Shown: positions 60,370-64,000 of the stretch, one piece after another
How positions within the stretch are numbered: position 1 is the stretch's first letter
How the letters are laid out: each line of letters starts with the position of its first letter
Origin: Azophilus sp965116165
Lineage (GTDB): Bacteria > Pseudomonadota > Gammaproteobacteria > Pseudomonadales > Azotimanducaceae
Direction of reading: 5' to 3'
DNA: 64,000 bases
Assembly (NCBI GenBank): GCA_965116165.1
Contig: OZ220484.1
Span: 1,860,001-1,924,000 of the forward strand
Position numbers and translations under genes: made by a program
The notes under the pieces: model-generated
What the model was told of the DNA's origin: nothing
Databases searched by the model: none
Seen by the model: the letters and a program-made list of their open reading frames with translations, nothing else

Positions 60370-61773
60370 TTGGCGGACGCCGCCCTATCGATACGACCCG
60401 AGTCGCGCACACTGAAGGTGCCGCCGCATGCGACCGAGGCGGAGCAATCCGTGCTCGGTGCGCTCATGCTCAATAACGATGCATGGTTCGATGTTGCCGA
60501 CATCGTTGTCCCGTCCGACTTCTATCGCCCACAACACCAAATTGTCTTCGAGGCGATGGCGGCGCTATCGCGCGACAATGAGCCTCTTGATGCGGTGACG
60601 CTTTCCCAAGCCCTGCAGTCCCGCGGATTGCTCGAAAAGGCTGGCGGTATGGCCTATCTGGCGGAACTGGTCGAGAGCACACCCGGGGCGAGCAATGCGG
60701 CGGCCTACGCCCGTATCGTTCGCGACCGTTCCACCATTCGCAAGCTCATCGCCGCCGCCAATACGATCACCGAGCGCGCCTTCTCGCCGGACGGCAAAAC
60801 GGACGAGGAATTGCTGGACCTCGCCGAGCAGGACGTTTTCGAAATTGCCGAGGAGCGCACTAGAGGCGACGGGCCCCTGGGTGTCAATCAACTGCTTGAC
60901 GGAGCGGTCAAACAGATCCGGGAGCTTTCCCGAAACAAGGGCGACATCACCGGTTTGCCCACGGGTTTCGCGGACCTCGACAAGATGACCGCCGGCCTGC
61001 AGAAATCCGACCTGATTATCGTCGCCGGGCGGCCTTCCATGGGCAAGACGTCGTTCGCCATGAACATGGTGGAGCACGCCATCATAAACGACGAGGCACC
61101 CACCCTGGTGTTCAGCCTGGAAATGTCCGCCGACCAAATCGTGATGCGCATGCTGTCATCCTTGGGCCGCATAGATTTTGGCCGCATGCGCATCGGCAAA
61201 CTCGACGAAAAGGACTGGGACCGGTTCACCGGCGCCGTGGGCCAGCTCCGGGACAAGCCTCTGCACATCGACGATTCCGGGGCGCTCAGCGCCAACGAAA
61301 TCCGGGCCCGGGCGCGACGGGTTGCACGCCAATACAAGGGCCTGGGGCTAATCGTCGTCGATTACCTGCAACTCATGCGCGGTTCTGGTCAGCGCGAGAA
61401 TCGCACTACTGAAATTTCCGAAATCTCCCGGTCCTTGAAAGCCCTGGCCAAGGAAATGCGCTGCCCTGTTGTCGCGGTGTCCCAACTCAACCGCGCCCCG
61501 GAAGCCCGCAACAACAAGCGCCCGCTTATGGCGGATCTGCGTGAGTCCGGTGCCATCGAGCAGGACGCGGATGTGATCCTTTTCGTTTATCGGGATGAAG
61601 TGTACAACGAGGATACGGAGGACAAGGGCATTGCGGAAATTATCATCGGCAAGCAGCGCAACGGCCCCATCGGCACCCGGAAGCTCAGCTTTCTCAATCA
61701 ACTAACGCGGTTTGAAGACCTGGCGCCGGACCGCTACGACAATCTGCCGCCGCAGTATGGGGCCGATGGCTAA
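60370..61773 (+). CDS. dnaB: replicative DNA helicase DnaB
   Basis: The 467-residue hexameric helicase has the N-terminal DnaG-binding domain (PPHATEAEQSVLGALMLNND) and RecA-like motor with Walker A VAGRPSMGKTSFAMNMVEHA, VDYLQLMRGSG and KQRNGPIGTRKLSF. No intein is present. Start is TTG at 60370. The 105 bases before it have no convincing terminator. The end overlaps radA by eight bases. Confidence 0.96.
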   Translation: MADAALSIRPESRTLKVPPHATEAEQSVLGALMLNNDAWFDVADIVVPSDFYRPQHQIVFEAMAALSRDNEPLDAVTLSQALQSRGLLEKAGGMAYLAELVESTPGASNAAAYARIVRDRSTIRKLIAAANTITERAFSPDGKTDEELLDLAEQDVFEIAEERTRGDGPLGVNQLLDGAVKQIRELSRNKGDITGLPTGFADLDKMTAGLQKSDLIIVAGRPSMGKTSFAMNMVEHAIINDEAPTLVFSLEMSADQIVMRMLSSLGRIDFGRMRIGKLDEKDWDRFTGAVGQLRDKPLHIDDSGALSANEIRARARRVARQYKGLGLIVVDYLQLMRGSGQRENRTTEISEISRSLKALAKEMRCPVVAVSQLNRAPEARNNKRPLMADLRESGAIEQDADVILFVYRDEVYNEDTEDKGIAEIIIGKQRNGPIGTRKLSFLNQLTRFEDLAPDRYDNLPPQYGADG

Positions 61774-63151
61774 GGCCCAAACCGCCTACGTTTGTACCAA
61801 CTGCGGCGCCGAACACACCAAATGGCAAGGGCGCTGTAGTGTTTGCGGCGAGTGGAACGTGCTATCGCGGATAGCTGTGGGAGCCAGGACAACGCCCGCC
61901 GTGGGCTACAGCGGCACACGGGCGGAAGTGCTGAACCTCGGCGATGTCCGTGCCGAAGAGGCACAACGCCTGCCCACCGGGTTCGGCGAATTCGACCGGG
62001 TGCTCGGCGGCGGGCTGGTACCCGGTTCCGTCGTTCTGATCGGCGGCGACCCCGGCGCCGGCAAGAGCACATTGCTTTTGCAGGTGTGCGCGAACATAGC
62101 GGCGCGGCACGGCGTCCTCTACGTAACCGGCGAGGAATCCCTGCAGCAACTCGCGCTGCGCGCGGAAAGGCTGGGTCTGAGCAGCGGACAACTCCAGGTG
62201 GCCGCGGAAACCCGCGCCGAGGTCATCGCCGAACTCGTCGAGGATCGCAAGCCCGCCCTGCTGGTGCTCGATTCGGTGCAGGTCATGCAATTGCAAAACA
62301 TCGACGGCACGCCGGGCAGCGTCGGCCAGGTTCGGGAGACCGCATCCTATTTCACCCGGCTTGCCAAACAGACCAGCACCGTCGTGGTGCTGGTGGGACA
62401 CGTCACGAAGGAGGGCAGCCTGGCCGGACCCAAGGTTCTGGAACACATGATCGACAGCTTTTTGATGCTCGACAGCGCCGGAGGCAGCCGCTTCCGCACC
62501 GTGCGGGGCATCAAGAACCGCTTTGGCGCCGTCAACGAATTGGGCGTATTCGCCATGACGGAGCAGGGCATGAAGCCCGTGACGAACCCCTCCGCCATCT
62601 TTCTGCAACGGGGCAGCATGGACGCGCCGGGCAGCGTCGCCACCGTCACCTGGGAGGGCACCCGGCCCCTGCTGGTGGAGTTGCAGGCGCTGGTGGATCA
62701 GGTTCAGGGCGGCTACGCCAAGCGCGTCGCCGTCGGTCTGGACCAACAGCGCCTTGCCATGCATCTGGCGGTATTGCACCGGCATTGCGGCATACAGCTT
62801 GCCGACCAGGATGTTTTCGCGAATGTGGTCGGCGGTGTGCGCATCTCCGAAACGGGGGGGGATCTGGCGTTGTTGCTGGCGGCGCTGTCCTCATTCCGCG
62901 ACCGGCCGCTGCCTAGAGACTTGATCGTCTTTGGCGAGCTCGGCCTAACCGGCGAGGTGCGGCCCGTTACCAACGGTCAGGAACGATTGCGCGAAGCGAG
63001 CAAGCATGGCTTCCGGCGTGCGATCATGCCCCATGCGAACCGGCCGAGGCGGGCCATTGCCGATATGGCGGTGCACGGCGTCAAAAACCTTGGCGAGGCG
63101 CTCGATGCGGTCGCGGACATTGATTCACCAATCCAAGCACAGGGGGGGTAG
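61766..63151 (+). CDS. radA: DNA repair protein RadA (Sms)
   Basis: The 461-residue product has an N-terminal zinc finger (CTNCGAEHTKWQGRCSVC), a RecA-like ATPase (LIGGDPGAGKSTLLLQVC), the RadA-specific KNRFG motif (GIKNRFGAVNELGVF) and a C-terminal Lon-protease-like domain without the Lon dyad. It drives branch migration in recombination. ATG 61766 overlaps the end of dnaB. Confidence 0.96.
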   Translation: MAKAQTAYVCTNCGAEHTKWQGRCSVCGEWNVLSRIAVGARTTPAVGYSGTRAEVLNLGDVRAEEAQRLPTGFGEFDRVLGGGLVPGSVVLIGGDPGAGKSTLLLQVCANIAARHGVLYVTGEESLQQLALRAERLGLSSGQLQVAAETRAEVIAELVEDRKPALLVLDSVQVMQLQNIDGTPGSVGQVRETASYFTRLAKQTSTVVVLVGHVTKEGSLAGPKVLEHMIDSFLMLDSAGGSRFRTVRGIKNRFGAVNELGVFAMTEQGMKPVTNPSAIFLQRGSMDAPGSVATVTWEGTRPLLVELQALVDQVQGGYAKRVAVGLDQQRLAMHLAVLHRHCGIQLADQDVFANVVGGVRISETGGDLALLLAALSSFRDRPLPRDLIVFGELGLTGEVRPVTNGQERLREASKHGFRRAIMPHANRPRRAIADMAVHGVKNLGEALDAVADIDSPIQAQGG

Positions 63152-63157
63152 CGAACC

Positions 63158-63616
63158 ATGCATTGTCCCTATTGCGGCAAATCCGACACCAAGGTGATCG
63201 ACTCCCGGCTCGTCGCCGATGGCGATTCGGTGCGCAGGCGCCGCGAGTGTCAATCCTGCGGCGAGCGATTCACCACCTTCGAAACCGCGGAACTGGCGAT
63301 GCCGAAAATCGTCAAGAGCAACGGTTCCAGAGAGCCGTTCAACGAGGAAAAACTGCGCCGAGGGTTGTTGCGGGCGGTTGAGAAGCGCCCCGTGCCGGAC
63401 GAGACGATCGACAAAGTAGTCAACCGTATCATGCACGTTTTGCGCTCCACGGGAGAACGCGAGCTGCCCTCCCGTCGCCTCGGCGAGGAGGTGATGAATG
63501 AATTGCGCGAGCTCGACAAGGTGGCCTATGTGCGCTTTGCCTCCGTCTATCGATCCTTCCAGGACGTCAGCGAATTTCAAGCGGAGATCGATCGGCTCGA
63601 AACCGGGCATGTATGA
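63158..63616 (+). CDS. nrdR: ribonucleotide reductase transcriptional repressor NrdR
   Basis: The 152-residue regulator has an N-terminal zinc ribbon (MHCPYCGKSDTKVIDSR, ECQSCGERFTTFE) and an ATP-cone (IVKSNGSREPFNEEKLRRGL). It binds NrdR boxes upstream of nrd genes. The stop overlaps the ribD start (ATGA). Confidence 0.96.
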   Translation: MHCPYCGKSDTKVIDSRLVADGDSVRRRRECQSCGERFTTFETAELAMPKIVKSNGSREPFNEEKLRRGLLRAVEKRPVPDETIDKVVNRIMHVLRSTGERELPSRRLGEEVMNELRELDKVAYVRFASVYRSFQDVSEFQAEIDRLETGHV

Positions 63617-64000
63617 TCACGGAAACCGATCTGGAGCACCTGCGCGAAGCGGTCACGCTGGCCGAAAAGGGCCTATTCACGACAACGCCGAATCCGCGGG
63701 TCGGCTGCGTTATTGTGCGGGACGATCGGATACTGGGCCGGGGCTGGCACCAATGGTGCGGGGGCGCGCACGCCGAGCTAAACGCCATTGACGATGCGGG
63801 CGGCGATGTGGCGGGCAGCACCCTATACGTCAGCCTCGAACCCTGTACCGTCCACGGCCACACCCCCCCCTGCGTGGATGCGCTGATTGCCGCCGGGGTG
63901 AAGCGGGTCGTCGCCGGCGCCCTGGATCCGGACCCCAGGGTGAATGGGGCCGGCCTGATGCGCCTGCGAGCAGCGGGCATCGCCGCCGAGAACGCCAATC
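63613..64000 (+). CDS. ribD: riboflavin biosynthesis deaminase/reductase RibD, 5' part
   Basis: The frame is open to the window edge (129 residues seen). The deaminase domain is recognisable: LAEKGLFTTTPNPRVGCVIV, the zinc-site Glu in GGAHAELNAI and LEPCTVHGHTPPCVDALIAA with the two Cys ligands. nrdR-ribD is a common gammaproteobacterial order. The reductase domain lies beyond the window. Confidence 0.94.
   Translation, partial: MITETDLEHLREAVTLAEKGLFTTTPNPRVGCVIVRDDRILGRGWHQWCGGAHAELNAIDDAGGDVAGSTLYVSLEPCTVHGHTPPCVDALIAAGVKRVVAGALDPDPRVNGAGLMRLRAAGIAAENAN

Overview
The window is GC-rich chromosomal DNA from a gammaproteobacterium. The evidence is gene order. Reading left to right from 12.4 kb, psd, rhodanese, yacG, orn, queG, nnr, tsaE, amidase, mutL, miaA, hfq, hflX, hflK, hflC, purA, tRNA-Leu, rnr, rlmB, rpsF, rpsR, rplI, dnaB, radA, nrdR and ribD follow the order I know from Pseudomonas-like and enteric genomes, with motAB and rsgA missing. 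Many pseudogenes, IS remnants and short inverted-repeat elements suggest a lineage in genome decay or with a recent IS burst, possibly host-associated (inference only).

Region by region: 0-3.6 kb holds the 5' part of a giant modular RTX (calcium-binding repeat) protein on the minus strand, with a 13-base G tract in its upstream region. 3.7-12.3 kb is accessory: a class III CoA-transferase, an ISNCY-type transposase remnant, a decayed molybdopterin oxidoreductase, an FAD oxidoreductase, a GNAT acetyltransferase, a luciferase-like monooxygenase, a D-aminoacylase-like pseudogene and a TetR regulator. 12.4-27.3 kb is conserved housekeeping, interrupted between orn and queG by a 1763-residue fusion of exonuclease, RecQ helicase and UvrD-like helicase. 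27.5-42.5 kb is an eleven-gene co-directional operon inserted between mutL and miaA. It looks like a divergent DNA phosphorothioation (Dnd) modification/restriction system: a PAPS-reductase-like sulfurtransferase, a cysteine desulfurase, a GHKL ATPase, two unknown proteins, a phosphorothioation-associated methyltransferase-like protein, a protein joining RNA polymerase alpha-CTD-like and sigma region 4-like helices, a PLD-like/SF2 helicase, a small protein, a DndD-like SMC ATPase and a terminal unknown. I see no dndB, no recognisable dndE and no dptFGH. This is the most interesting system in the window.

42.8-49.8 kb is miaA-hfq-hflX-hflK-hflC-purA plus a Trm112-like gene. hflX carries an in-frame amber codon before its last ~45 codons. 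49.8-53.5 kb is a graveyard of IS5-family remnants, an AT-richer gene scrap, an aldehyde dehydrogenase fragment and an RTX fragment, around an intact folE2. 53.7-64 kb is tRNA-Leu(CAG), an RNase R gene that appears to lack its N-terminal cold-shock domains, rlmB, a three-gene DUF488/dual-OB cassette, the rpsF-rpsR-rplI-dnaB-radA-nrdR cluster and the start of ribD. Dispersed elements of about 105-270 bp recur between genes; one ~107-bp family shares its ends with the IS5 remnant at 49.8-50.2 kb and is probably derived from it.
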